A DNA stretch of 33,731 bases from Candidatus Enterenecus merdae (GCA_018716385.1 DVJZ01000035.1:1-33731), one strand, 5' to 3'. Positions 7,007 to 15,642 are shown, counted from the first letter of the stretch. A program made the numbers and translations. The notes: generated from the sequence alone by a model not told the origin.

Positions 7007-8497
7007 ATGCGCGGCGCAGGCGTTTTGATGCCGGTGTTCTCCCTGCCCGCCCCCTATGGGATTGGCACCCTGGGGCAGGCGGCCCGGGCGTTCATCCTGT
7101 TTTTGGAGGCGGCGGGGCAGAGCTGCTGGCAGGTTCTGCCCCTGGGGCCTACGGGGTACGGGGACTCCCCCTATCAGGTTTTTTCCTCCCAGGCGGGCAA
7201 CCACTACTTCATCGACCTGGAACTGCTGGAGCAGGAGGGGCTTTTGAAGGGAGAGGAGTACCGGGGGCTGGACTGGGGGCGGGATCCAGGACGGGTGGAC
7301 TACGCCCGGATGTATCGGCTGCGCCGCCCGGTGTTGCGCCTGGCCTGCCGGCGGCTGCCGGCCCAGGCGGGGGCGGAGTTTGAGCGTTTCTGCCAAGAGC
7401 ACCAGGCCTGGCTGGAGGACTACGCGCTGTTCATGGCCCTGAAGGACAGCCAGGGGGGCGCGGCCTGGAGCGACTGGCCGGAGCCGCTGCGCCGGCGCCA
7501 GCCGGAGGCTCTGGCCCAGGCAGGGCAGGCGCTGGCCGACGAGGTGGCCTTTTGGAAGGGGACGCAGTACCTGTTCTTCCGGCAGTGGGAGGAACTGCGG
7601 GCCTTTGCCCGGGCGCACCGGGTGCGCCTGATCGGAGACCTGCCTATCTATGCCCCTCTGGACTCGGCGGACGTGTGGGCGCATCCGGAGCAGTTCCAGC
7701 TGGATGGGTCGCTGCGGCCCACCGAGGTGGCCGGCTGCCCGCCGGATGGCTTTTCCCAGGATGGGCAGCTGTGGGGCAATCCCCTGTTCCGCTGGGAGCG
7801 GATGGGGGAGGAGGGATATGGCTGGTGGGTGGACCGGGTGGCCTTCCAGCTGCGCCTGTACGACGCGGTGCGCATCGACCACTTCCGGGGCTTTGAGGCC
7901 TACTACGCCATCCCCTATGGGGCGGCCAACGCCCGGCAGGGGCGGTGGCGGCCTGGCCCGGGGGCGGCGCTGTTCCAGGCGATGGAGTCCCGGCTGGGCC
8001 GGGTTCCCATCCTCGCGGAAAACCTGGGCTTTCTCACCGACGGGGTGGAGCGCCTGCTGGAGCAGACGGGCTTTCCGGGGATGAAAGTGCTGCAATTTGC
8101 CTTTGACAGCGTGGATGGCGGGGGCTACCTGCCCCACAGCTATCCCCGGCGCTGCGTGGCCTATACCGGCACCCACGACAACGACACCGCCCGGGGCTGG
8201 CTGGCCTCCTCCCAAGCCCCGGCGGCGGCCCGGGCCAGGGACTATCTGCGCCTGTCCCGGCGGGAGGGACTCCACTGGGGCATGATGCGAGGGGTGTGGT
8301 CCAGCGTGGCCGAGCTGGCGATGGTCCAGGCCCAGGACCTTCTGGGGCTGGGCAGCCGGGGACGGATCAATACCCCCGGGACGGTGGGAGGCAACTGGCT
8401 GTGGCGGGCCCGGCCGGGCAGCTTCTCCCAGCGGCTGGCCCGAAAGGTGCGCCATGAGATGGAGCTATATGGGCGGCTGGACTGCCCGGACTTATGA
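7007..8497 (+). CDS. malQ: 4-alpha-glucanotransferase (amylomaltase)
   Basis: Disproportionates alpha-1,4-glucans by moving maltooligosaccharide segments to a glucose or maltodextrin acceptor; cytoplasmic, used in glycogen or maltodextrin metabolism. A GH77 (beta/alpha)8 enzyme of about 496 aa, full length. The start region GVLMPVFSLPAPYGIGTLG, the segment GDLPIYAPLDSADVW and the catalytic triad are all visible: D291 in RIDHFRG (nucleophile), E338 in ILAENLG (acid/base) and D391 in THDND. The start at 7007 is chosen because GAGGTG (6994-6999) lies seven bases upstream; ATG 7001 is possible. It has its own promoter and a strong terminator. No other maltodextrin genes are adjacent. Confidence 0.95.
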   Translation: MRGAGVLMPVFSLPAPYGIGTLGQAARAFILFLEAAGQSCWQVLPLGPTGYGDSPYQVFSSQAGNHYFIDLELLEQEGLLKGEEYRGLDWGRDPGRVDYARMYRLRRPVLRLACRRLPAQAGAEFERFCQEHQAWLEDYALFMALKDSQGGAAWSDWPEPLRRRQPEALAQAGQALADEVAFWKGTQYLFFRQWEELRAFARAHRVRLIGDLPIYAPLDSADVWAHPEQFQLDGSLRPTEVAGCPPDGFSQDGQLWGNPLFRWERMGEEGYGWWVDRVAFQLRLYDAVRIDHFRGFEAYYAIPYGAANARQGRWRPGPGAALFQAMESRLGRVPILAENLGFLTDGVERLLEQTGFPGMKVLQFAFDSVDGGGYLPHSYPRRCVAYTGTHDNDTARGWLASSQAPAAARARDYLRLSRREGLHWGMMRGVWSSVAELAMVQAQDLLGLGSRGRINTPGTVGGNWLWRARPGSFSQRLARKVRHEMELYGRLDCPDL

Positions 8498-8520
8498 CAG
8501 AGCGGCATGACAAAGTTTTT

Positions 8521-8555
8521 ACACCACCATACCAAAGGTATGGTGGTGTTTTTTT
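8521..8555 (+). terminator. Strong intrinsic terminator of malQ
   Basis: Thirteen-base perfect arms (8521-8533 and 8537-8549) around an AAA loop, then six further T residues: a textbook Rho-independent terminator 23 bases after the stop codon. Confidence 0.93.
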
Positions 8556-8645
8556 CGGCGTATCCTTAAGATAGACGATGGAACGCACCCCCGCTGCGGC
8601 CGGGGGAGAGACCGCCCGGATCCGGGCGCAAAGGAGATGGATCTT

Positions 8646-9581
8646 GTGTACGCAGTCATCGATATCGGCTCCAATACCATCCGCCTGGTGCTCTATGAGA
8701 TGGTGGACGGAGAGCCCCAGCAGATGCTCAACAGCAAGCGGTCGGCAGGGCTGGCCGGCTATGTGGACCGGGAACAGCGCCTGACCCCCAAGGGGATTGA
8801 GAAGGCCGTCGAGGTGTTGCAGGGCTTCCGGCAGATCTTGGACAGCGTCCAGCCCAGGCAGACCTTCGCCTTTGCCACCGCCTCCCTGCGCAACGTGGTC
8901 AACACCCAGCAGGTGGTTCAGGCCATCCGGAAGGCCTGCGGGCTGGAGGTGCGGGTGATCACCGGGAAGGAGGAGGCCCTGCTGGACTACGCGGGGGCGA
9001 TGGGGGCACTGCCCACCCAGAGCGGGCTGCTGGTGGACATCGGCGGGGGCAGCACCGAGCTGGTGCGCTTCCGGGACGGACAGGCTCAGGGGGCCTGCTC
9101 CCTGCCCATGGGGTCGCTGAACCTGTACACCCGGTACGTCCGGGACGTGGTGCCCACCCCCAAGGAGCTCAAGGCCATCTCCCATCACGCCTGCGCCCTG
9201 CTGCAAGAGGCGGACTTCCCCTTGGAGGAGTCGGCCCTCCTGTATGGGGTGGGGGGCACCTGTCGGGCCAGCTGCGGGCTGAGCGACGAGCTGTTTGACG
9301 AGCAGTCGGGCTACGCGGGCTACCCATGCAAGCGGCTCAAACAGATGCGCCGGCTGCTCAAGCAGGACCGCCGGCGGCTGATCTCGGCCATGATCCGGAC
9401 CGAGCCGGACCGGCTGCACACGCTGCTGCCCGGACTGGCCATCCTGGAGGCGGTAGCCCGCCGGTATGGCTGCGTCCGCTTCGCGGCCAGCCCCTACGGA
9501 GTGCGGGAGGGCTACCTGCTGCGGATGCTGGCAGAGCAAGCTGGGGAACAAGAGAGGGCAGAGGGGGCGGAGCATGGCTGA
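8646..9581 (+). CDS. ppx: Exopolyphosphatase / GppA-type phosphatase
   Basis: ASKHA-fold phosphatase that releases phosphate from polyphosphate ends or converts pppGpp to ppGpp; cytoplasmic. Phosphate-1 motif DIGSNTIRL is at residues 6-14 and phosphate-2 motif DIGGGSTEL near residue 134. The protein is 311 aa, the short class without the C-terminal HD-type domains of E. coli Ppx. The start is taken as GTG 8646: AAGGAG (8631-8636) abuts the in-frame ATG at 8637 but is nine bases before the GTG. The stop overlaps the ppk1 start by eight bases, making a polyphosphate synthesis and degradation operon. A small hairpin (8588-8606) lies in the leader. Confidence 0.92.
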   Translation: MYAVIDIGSNTIRLVLYEMVDGEPQQMLNSKRSAGLAGYVDREQRLTPKGIEKAVEVLQGFRQILDSVQPRQTFAFATASLRNVVNTQQVVQAIRKACGLEVRVITGKEEALLDYAGAMGALPTQSGLLVDIGGGSTELVRFRDGQAQGACSLPMGSLNLYTRYVRDVVPTPKELKAISHHACALLQEADFPLEESALLYGVGGTCRASCGLSDELFDEQSGYAGYPCKRLKQMRRLLKQDRRRLISAMIRTEPDRLHTLLPGLAILEAVARRYGCVRFAASPYGVREGYLLRMLAEQAGEQERAEGAEHG

Positions 9582-11700
9582 GCGGGCCCCCCGGGTCACC
9601 CAGAACCGGGAACTGTCCTGGCTGCGGTTTAATCAGCGGGTGCTGGAGGAGGCCATGGACGAGTCGGTCCCCCTGCTGGAGCGGCTGAAGTTCGTGGCCA
9701 TCTTCACCAGCAACCTGGATGAGTTCTTCATGATCCGGGTGGGCAGCCTGCACGACCTGGCCGCGGTGGATCCCGGAGCGGTGGACAAAAAGTCGGGGAT
9801 GAGCTACCGCCAGCAGCTATCCGCCATCTACGCCGCCGTAGGCCCCCTCATCGCCTGCAAGGACAGGGTGTGGGCGGGGTTACGGGAGCAGCTGGCCCAG
9901 CGGGGGGTATGGGAGCTGTCCATGGGGGAGGTGGAAAAGCGGGAGCAGAAATACCTCAAGCAGTACTTTGCCCGGGAGGTGGACCCCATCCTCTCCCCCC
10001 AAATCGTGGACAGCCACCATCCATTCCCCCATTTTGCCAACAAGCTGCCCCATGTGGGGGCGCTGCTGCGGGACAAGCGGGGGGAGGTGTTCGGGGTGAT
10101 TCCGTTGCCCGCCGCTCTGCCCCAGGTGTTGTTCTTGCCCGGGGAGCGGATGCGGTATGTGCGCTTGCCCGAGCTGCTGCTGGCCCAGATGGGGAAGGTC
10201 TTCCGCAACTATGAGGTGGTGGAGAAGACCTTGTTCTGCGTCACCCGCAACGCGGACATCACCCCCAATGACGAGGCCTTTGCGATGGATGGAGATTTTC
10301 GCGCCCGAATGCGCAAATTGCTGCGCTCGCGCACCAAGCTGGCCCCCGTGCGCCTGGAGCTGGGCAGCCCGGTGAGCGGCCGCTTCCGGGATTATTTTTG
10401 CCGGCATCTGGGCCTGACCCGGGAACAGGTATACACCACCGCCTCCCCCATGCGGATGGACTATGTGTTCTCCCTGGCCGACAAGCTGCCCCCGGCGCTG
10501 CGCGCGCCGCTGACCTATCCCCCCTTCACCCCCCAGCCCCCCGCCCAGCTGACGCCGGGGGAGAGCGTGCTGCGGCAGGTGCTGCGCCGGGACGTGCTGC
10601 TCTCCTACCCCTATGAGAGCATGGAGCCCTTCCTGCGGCTGATCCGGGAGGCGGCGGGCGACCCGGAGGTCATCTCCATCAAGATTGCCATCTACCGGCT
10701 GGCCCGGCGGGCCAAGCTGGTGGATTACCTGTGCGCCGCGGCGGAGAACGGCAAGGACGTCACGGTGATGATCGAGCTGCGGGCCCGTTTTGACGAACAG
10801 AACAACATCGACTGGTCCCAGCGGCTGGAGGAGGCGGGCTGCCGTATCCTCTACGGGTTTGACGGCTACAAGGTGCACGCCAAGGTGTGCCTGATTACCC
10901 GCCGGGACCGCAACGGTGTGACCTGCATCACGCAGGTGGGCACCGGCAACTACAACGAGAAGACCGCCGCCCAATATACCGACCTGGCCTACCTCACCGC
11001 CCATCCGGGCATCGGCGCGGACGCCACCGCCTTTTTCAAAAATCTGGCCATCGGCAATCTGGAGGGGACGTACCGGCACCTGCTTGTGGCGCCCCACGCG
11101 TTGAAGCGGCGCCTGCTGGGGCTGATCGACCGGGAGATGGCCAAGGGCAGCCAGGGCTACATCTTCCTGAAGCTGAACGCGCTCACCGATCTGGAGCTGA
11201 TCCAGAAGCTGTGCCAGGCCTCCCAGGCCGGGGTGCGGGTGGAGCTGATCGTGCGAGGCATTTGCTGCCTGCTGCCCGGCGTGGAAGGGGAGAGCGAGCA
11301 CATCCAGGTGACCAGCATCGTGGGCCGTTATCTGGAGCACGCGCGTATCTATCTCTTCGGCCGGGGGCAGGAGGAGCTGCTCTACCTCTCGTCGGCAGAT
11401 TTCATGACCCGGAATATGGAGCGGCGGGTGGAGGTGGCCTGCCCCATCCGCAGCCGGGCCGCCCGGGAGGCGGTCCATCGGATCATCCAGGCCCAGCGCA
11501 TGGACAACACCAAGGCCCGCCGCCTGGGGACGGACGGGCAGTACCGGCCGGTGTCCGACCGCACGGGGGTGGTCAACTGCCACGACGTGCTCATGCGGGA
11601 GGCGGAGGAGGCCGCCGCCAAGCTCCGGACGCCGGTCCAGGGCGAGGGATTGAGGCGGCTGCTGCGCCGGCTGCTGGGCCGGGGAAAGGCGGAGGGATGA
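9574..11700 (+). CDS. ppk1: Polyphosphate kinase 1
   Basis: Reversibly polymerises the gamma-phosphate of ATP into polyphosphate through a phosphohistidine; often membrane-associated. The 708-aa protein has the full family architecture: an N-terminal helical domain (ELSWLRFNQRVLEEA at the start), a middle domain and two phospholipase-D-like C-terminal domains. The catalytic H435 is in the segment YKVHAKVCL, the same number as in E. coli, and GTGNYNEKTA and SSADFMTRNMERRVEV are typical. The start at 9574 lies inside ppx, overlapping its stop by eight bases, with GAGGGGG at 9561-9567. A longer in-frame start at 9466 is only readable through ppx and is rejected. Function is well supported by motifs and the ppx partner. 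Confidence 0.96.
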   Translation: MAERAPRVTQNRELSWLRFNQRVLEEAMDESVPLLERLKFVAIFTSNLDEFFMIRVGSLHDLAAVDPGAVDKKSGMSYRQQLSAIYAAVGPLIACKDRVWAGLREQLAQRGVWELSMGEVEKREQKYLKQYFAREVDPILSPQIVDSHHPFPHFANKLPHVGALLRDKRGEVFGVIPLPAALPQVLFLPGERMRYVRLPELLLAQMGKVFRNYEVVEKTLFCVTRNADITPNDEAFAMDGDFRARMRKLLRSRTKLAPVRLELGSPVSGRFRDYFCRHLGLTREQVYTTASPMRMDYVFSLADKLPPALRAPLTYPPFTPQPPAQLTPGESVLRQVLRRDVLLSYPYESMEPFLRLIREAAGDPEVISIKIAIYRLARRAKLVDYLCAAAENGKDVTVMIELRARFDEQNNIDWSQRLEEAGCRILYGFDGYKVHAKVCLITRRDRNGVTCITQVGTGNYNEKTAAQYTDLAYLTAHPGIGADATAFFKNLAIGNLEGTYRHLLVAPHALKRRLLGLIDREMAKGSQGYIFLKLNALTDLELIQKLCQASQAGVRVELIVRGICCLLPGVEGESEHIQVTSIVGRYLEHARIYLFGRGQEELLYLSSADFMTRNMERRVEVACPIRSRAAREAVHRIIQAQRMDNTKARRLGTDGQYRPVSDRTGVVNCHDVLMREAEEAAAKLRTPVQGEGLRRLLRRLLGRGKAEG

Positions 11701-11734
11701 GGGCGGTGGCCCAAAGGGAATGCCAGATAGATTG

Positions 11735-11768
11735 GGCCGGGGGCCTGCCCATGGGCAGGCCCCCGGCC
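11735..11768. terminator. 34-bp perfect palindrome between convergent genes, bidirectional terminator
   Basis: Sixteen-base arms (11735-11750 and 11753-11768) separated by AT, completely self-complementary. It sits between ppk1 (plus, ends 11700) and the SLH gene (minus, ends 11809). GTTT on the plus side and CAATCTATCT on the minus side are weak U tracts. Confidence 0.7.
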
Positions 11769-11808
11769 GTTTCGATGGAAGGGAGGGAAGGGCTGACACT
11801 GGAGCGGA

Positions 11809-13827
11809 TTACTTGCCAGTGCTCACGCAGAAGCGCTGCAGCATGGCGGCCAGCTCCGCGCGCATGGCCTGCTGGGTGGGGGCCAGGTTGTCGCCCCGAC
11901 CCTGGATCAGGCCGATGGACACAGCCCAGTTCATGGCGTCACGGGCCCAGCCGGACACCTCGGCCTGATCGGGGAAGGAGGCCAGGTGATCCTCGCTGAC
12001 GGCGGGCGAGCCGGCATACCGGTAGAGCATGGCGACGATCTGCTCCCGGATGACGATCCCCTCAGGGTTGGTGCCGTCGGACACGCCGTTCTCCATGGCC
12101 CAGGCCTGCCCCTTCTCATACCAGGGATTGCCGCCGTCGGTGTCCACCCCGTCCAGGCGGGCCAGGATGGTCATGAGCATGGCCCGGGTGGAGGTGGACT
12201 CGGGGGCGAACTCAGATTCGCTCACGCCCTGCATCAGGTCGCGCTGCCAGATGTAGTAGATGGACTCAAAGTACCACTGATCCTGGAGCACGTCCGCAAA
12301 GGGCAGCTCCTGATCCACGGGAGCGAAGAGCACTTCCACGCCGACGGAGATGCCGGGCATGGTGAAGGTGTAGGTCCCATCCTGGTGGTCGGTGACCTCC
12401 AGCCGGCCGCCGCCCTCGCGGGCAACGATGATGGAGGACACCGCATAGCCCTCGTTGGGGATGGTGGTGATGGTCACCAGCTGGCCCTGGGGAGCGTTGG
12501 CGCGGTCAACGATCACCTGGCCGTTCTGGGCAGGGCTGACGGTGATGGGATAGGTGGGCTCCGCCGGGGGAGTGGTGGTCCACTGGGCCAGGAAGGTGTA
12601 GCTCTTCTCGGCACCCACGGTGAGGGTGACGGTGCCGTCGGCCACGTTCACGTTCTCCCCGTAGTCCCAGCCGTCAAAGGTGTAGCCCTCCTTGGCCGGA
12701 TCGGCGGGCTGGGGGAAGGTGAGCACACCGCCGGACTGGGTGAGCACCGCAGTATACCAAACCTGATCGTCGGACAGATAGGTGACCCGGTACTGGTCAG
12801 CCTGCTCCGGCTCGGAGACGGTCACCTGGCCGTCGATAGCGCCCTGGTTGATGATCTCGCCCTGGCTGTCCAGTTGGTCGTTGGTGGTGAGGGTGACGCC
12901 GGGGTCCACCGCCAGGGTGGCGCCGGCAGGGACGGTGGCGGCGCTGTCCAGGGCGGCGCTGCGCACCACCCGCAGGCGCTGCCCGCCGGCCACGGCGCCC
13001 AGGGCGGCGTCCAGGTCCTCGTAGACGGTCTGGGTGGTCTCGTTATAGCCCTCGCCCAGCTCGGCCACGTTGTCGGTGTAATAGGTATAGCCCTTCAGGG
13101 TGGTGCCCTCGCCCCGGACGGGCTGCAGGTTGGACTGGCTGACGTCGATGGTGACGGCGCCCTCGCCCTGGGGCTTCTCGGTCCAGAGCTTGACGGACTC
13201 CTCCATCTGATTTTCCGTGCCGGACAGGGTGAACTGGCCGTTGTTGTCCACGTTCACCGCACCCCAGGCGTTGCCGGAGGTGGACAGGCCGGAAGCGGTC
13301 ACCTGGCTGTTGTTGATCACCATGCCGGCGGTGCCGCAGCCATGGATGGCCACGTTGTCCAGGGTGAGAGTGACGGCGCTGGCCAGGTCAGGAGCCCAGA
13401 CGTTGATGCCGTGCTTGGTGCTGGTGCTGCCCTGGATGGTCAGATCCTGAATGGTGACCTGGGCGCCGTTCTGCACGGAGATGATGTGGGTCTGGGGGTT
13501 GCTGGAAGCGTCCAGCTCAAAGCCGTCGGTGGTGATGGTGTAGCCGGCGCCGTCCAGCACGATGTCGCTGGTGATCAGGACGGCGGCGCCGTTCTTGCCC
13601 TTGCCCGCGCCGGACACGGTCTCATTCCGGAGCAGCTGGATGGTCTGGCCGTCCTGGGCAGTCTCCACGGCCTCGGCCAGGGTGGCATACTGGACGGAGG
13701 TGGTCTGGTTGACCGCCGCGTTCCCCGTCTGAGCGCCGTCATCGGCAAGTGCGGTGAGCGCTGCGGCGGGCAGGACCGTCACTGCCATGCAGATGCTGAG
13801 GATGGCTGAGAGTAGTTTGTTCTTCAC
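11809..13827 (-). CDS. Secreted beta-helix / InlB-repeat protein with C-terminal SLH domains
   Basis: A 672-aa exported surface protein. Residues 1-28 are a signal peptide (basic MKNKLL, hydrophobic core, ALADD cleavage region). Residues about 45-330 form a right-handed beta-helix-like region rich in N, T and G, resembling pectate-lyase-fold or polymorphic repeats. Residues about 355-425 match a Listeria-Bacteroides (InlB B) repeat ending in the YTFDGWDYG and TFLAQW pattern. A beta-rich domain follows, then three S-layer homology motifs (about 505-672) that anchor proteins to pyruvylated wall polymer. The GTG start at 13827 has GGAG 12 bases upstream, a long spacing. The binding target is not deducible. 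It has its own promoter and a hairpin leader. Confidence 0.87.
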   Translation of the reverse strand: MKNKLLSAILSICMAVTVLPAAALTALADDGAQTGNAAVNQTTSVQYATLAEAVETAQDGQTIQLLRNETVSGAGKGKNGAAVLITSDIVLDGAGYTITTDGFELDASSNPQTHIISVQNGAQVTIQDLTIQGSTSTKHGINVWAPDLASAVTLTLDNVAIHGCGTAGMVINNSQVTASGLSTSGNAWGAVNVDNNGQFTLSGTENQMEESVKLWTEKPQGEGAVTIDVSQSNLQPVRGEGTTLKGYTYYTDNVAELGEGYNETTQTVYEDLDAALGAVAGGQRLRVVRSAALDSAATVPAGATLAVDPGVTLTTNDQLDSQGEIINQGAIDGQVTVSEPEQADQYRVTYLSDDQVWYTAVLTQSGGVLTFPQPADPAKEGYTFDGWDYGENVNVADGTVTLTVGAEKSYTFLAQWTTTPPAEPTYPITVSPAQNGQVIVDRANAPQGQLVTITTIPNEGYAVSSIIVAREGGGRLEVTDHQDGTYTFTMPGISVGVEVLFAPVDQELPFADVLQDQWYFESIYYIWQRDLMQGVSESEFAPESTSTRAMLMTILARLDGVDTDGGNPWYEKGQAWAMENGVSDGTNPEGIVIREQIVAMLYRYAGSPAVSEDHLASFPDQAEVSGWARDAMNWAVSIGLIQGRGDNLAPTQQAMRAELAAMLQRFCVSTGK

Positions 13828-13874
13828 GGTTGAGATTCACTCCTTATCAAGATGGGGAAAGGGGCTTTCCCAGA

Positions 13875-13901
13875 GGGCCGTGTCGGTGGGATTCACGGCC
13901 C
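13875..13901 (-). other. 5' leader hairpin of the SLH gene
   Basis: Eight-base perfect arms GGGCCGTG (13875-13882) and CACGGCCC (13894-13901) within the predicted 5' untranslated RNA, a few bases downstream of the likely start site. Position suggests an mRNA-stabilising 5' stem, inferred only. Confidence 0.5.
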
Positions 13902-13914
13902 TTCCAAGTCACAG

Positions 13915-13943
13915 ATTGTAGCAGGAGCGCAAGAGGAAATCAA
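13915..13943 (-). promoter_or_regulatory. Sigma-A promoter of the SLH gene
   Basis: On the minus strand, TTGATT (13943-13938), 17-bp spacer, TACAAT (13920-13915), preceded by a run-rich AT stretch (13944 onward). Confidence 0.8.
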
Positions 13944-14055
13944 GAGCTTTTTCAAACTTTTTTCATAGAAATATTTCCAAAATGATATAAAATAAACATT
14001 TTATTGAACAATTTAAGGATAAAATGTGTGGAAGAATCCACCAGGGTGGCGGCCG

Positions 14056-14084
14056 GAATAAGTTGCAGGCAATTGCGGATAATA
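14056..14084 (+). promoter_or_regulatory. Sigma-G-like promoter of spoVT
   Basis: GAATA (14056-14060) fits the sigma-G -35 pattern GHATR. After 17 bp, GATAATA (14078-14084) matches six of seven positions of CATWHTA. Bacillus spoVT is sigma-G dependent, which agrees, but the match is by eye. Confidence 0.5.
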
Positions 14085-14176
14085 TTGGTGTGAAATCAAG
14101 CATTGCGCCATCGGGCCAAGAGGCCCGGGGAGGGAGACAGGCAACTGTCAGACAGAAAAAAGGAAGGTTTGAGACT

Positions 14177-14713
14177 ATGAAAGCAACGGGAATTGTCAGG
14201 AGGATTGACGACCTGGGCCGGGTAGTCATCCCCAAGGAGATCCGCCGGACCATGCGCATCCGGGAGGGGGATCCGCTGGAAATTTATACCGATCGAGAAG
14301 GCGGCGTAATCTTTAAAAAGTACTCCCAGCTGGGGGATGTGACCGACTTTGCGGTGCAGCTGTGCGACACCCTCAGCCGAGTGGCCGGCTCGCCGGCGGT
14401 GATCACCGACCGGGACAACTGTATCGCCGCCGGGGGCATCCCCCGTCGTGAGGTGGTGGACAAGCGGGTGTCGCCCCGGGTGGAGCAGATCATGGAGGGG
14501 CGGCAGAGCTTCCGGGCCTCGGGCCAGCCGGTCTACCTGTGCGACGGCAGCGAGAAGTACCGGGTGCTGGTGGCGGTGCCCATCCTGTCGGAGGGGGATG
14601 TGCTGGGCTGCGTGCTGTTCATCAGTGAGGGGGACGGTTCCCAGCTGGGGGACGTGGAGGTCAAGCTGGCCCAGACGGCGGCGGGCTTCCTGGGCAAGCA
14701 CATGGAGAGCTGA
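14177..14713 (+). CDS. spoVT: Stage V sporulation protein T
   Basis: Transcription regulator of late forespore genes, 178 aa, DNA-binding in the developing spore. The N-terminal AbrB-type swapped-hairpin domain (residues 1-50: MKATGIVRRIDDLGRVVIP, then KEIRRTMRIREGDPLEIY) is nearly canonical for SpoVT, and a GAF-like C-terminal domain (about 56-178) completes the family length. The start ATG at 14177 has AGGAAGG nine bases upstream; an upstream in-frame ATG at 14024 has no such support. It is monocistronic, with a sigma-G-like promoter and a strong terminator. Its presence indicates a spore former. Identity is secure. Confidence 0.96.
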   Translation: MKATGIVRRIDDLGRVVIPKEIRRTMRIREGDPLEIYTDREGGVIFKKYSQLGDVTDFAVQLCDTLSRVAGSPAVITDRDNCIAAGGIPRREVVDKRVSPRVEQIMEGRQSFRASGQPVYLCDGSEKYRVLVAVPILSEGDVLGCVLFISEGDGSQLGDVEVKLAQTAAGFLGKHMES

Positions 14714-14737
14714 GCCCAGCCCGCCAGCCAAGACGGG

Positions 14738-14776
14738 GCACCGCCCCCAGGGACCTTCCTGGGGGCGGTGCTTCTT
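14738..14776 (+). terminator. Intrinsic terminator of spoVT
   Basis: Fourteen-base perfect arms (14738-14751 and 14758-14771), six-base loop, followed by TTCTTT. Confidence 0.85.
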
Positions 14777-14808
14777 TGCCCGCCGGCAGCGGCGGCGGGC
14801 AGCAGGGA

Positions 14809-14846
14809 GCCCCGGGCCGCCGGCGCTGTGCCGGCGGGCCCGGGGC
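14809..14846 (-). terminator. GC-rich hairpin after the M23 gene
   Basis: Arms of about 16-17 bases with one bulge (14809-14824 and 14830-14846), 12 bases beyond the minus-strand stop. The trailing sequence is poor in U, so termination strength is uncertain. Confidence 0.6.
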
Positions 14847-14857
14847 CTTGTTCGCGT

Positions 14858-15592
14858 TTACTTCTCGGGCAGATAGTTTTCCGGGTTGACGGCCTGCCCG
14901 TCCTGATACATGGCAAAGTGCAGGTGGTCGGCCCGGCCGCTCTCTGCCGGGGCGGTATTCCCCACCGCGCCGATGATAGTGCCGGTGTAGACCGGGTCAC
15001 CCACCTGGACCGCGGGGGTGTCGGTGAGGTTGGCGTAGAGACTGGTCAGGCCGTTGCCGTGCTCAATGACCAGGGTGGTGCCCATGAGGGGATCGTCGTA
15101 GATGGCGCTCACCGTGCCCTCGGCGGTGGCCAGCACCCGGGTGTCCAGCTCGGCGGCGATGTCCAGCCCGTTGTGGGTACGCCAGTCGCCCATGGTCTCG
15201 TCATAGGCCAGCACGTCCAGGGAGAAGGGGACGATGACCGCCCCGCTCACCGGCCATGTAAACACCAGGTTGGCGGGTTGGGCGGACGGGCTGGGCTGGA
15301 CCGAGGGGGACGGGGTGGGTTGGGCGCTCTCCGCCGGGGCGGACGGGCTGACCTCAGGAGAGGCGGACGCCGGCGCCTGGCTGGCCAGGCCGGGGGTGGG
15401 GGTCACCACGATGTGGGCCGAGCCGCCCACAGGCTGGTCCTGCTGCGCGTCGGCCAGCCCCCGCCGCACGCCCCGCACCAGGAAATATCCGGACAGGCCG
15501 ATGGCGGCCACACAGGCCAGCACGATGAAGTAGAATCCTTTCCCTGTGACGAAATCGGCGATTCGCTCGAAGATACTTGGTTTTCGATTCAT
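14858..15592 (-). CDS. Membrane-anchored M23 (LytM) metallopeptidase, SpoIIQ-like
   Basis: A 244-aa envelope protein. A short cytoplasmic N-terminus is followed by one transmembrane helix (about residues 19-39), a low-complexity Pro/Ser/Ala linker (60-108) and a LytM domain (110-244). The zinc site looks intact: H140-x3-D144 and H223-L-H225. M23 enzymes cleave peptide crossbridges in peptidoglycan. The single anchor, short length and sporulation neighbour recall SpoIIQ, the forespore engulfment protein, whose site is degenerate in Bacillus but active in several Clostridia; this is inference. Ribosome binding site GGAGGTG lies six bases before the ATG. A lone TATAAT (15638-15633, minus) without a good -35 precedes it. 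It converges with spoVT. Confidence 0.85.
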   Translation of the reverse strand: MNRKPSIFERIADFVTGKGFYFIVLACVAAIGLSGYFLVRGVRRGLADAQQDQPVGGSAHIVVTPTPGLASQAPASASPEVSPSAPAESAQPTPSPSVQPSPSAQPANLVFTWPVSGAVIVPFSLDVLAYDETMGDWRTHNGLDIAAELDTRVLATAEGTVSAIYDDPLMGTTLVIEHGNGLTSLYANLTDTPAVQVGDPVYTGTIIGAVGNTAPAESGRADHLHFAMYQDGQAVNPENYLPEK

Positions 15593-15642
15593 AACAACAC
15601 CTCCGCCCCTATTGTGGACAGGGGGGAGGAAGATTATACCTG

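Larger units (their letters stand above)
13828..14176. other. Intergenic control region between the SLH gene and spoVT
   Basis: Contains, left to right: the SLH gene leader with a hairpin (13875-13901), its sigma-A promoter (13915-13943), an AT-rich block with A/T runs (about 13944-14025) that could act as an UP element, and a sigma-G-like promoter for spoVT (14056-14084). No open frame with a ribosome binding site was seen. Confidence 0.6.

Noticed and set aside
5093-8455. Very long minus-strand open frame opposite feoB and malQ
   Set aside because: It is proline/glycine/histidine-rich with no domain, is antisense to two clearly functional genes, and arises from the third-position GC bias of this genome.
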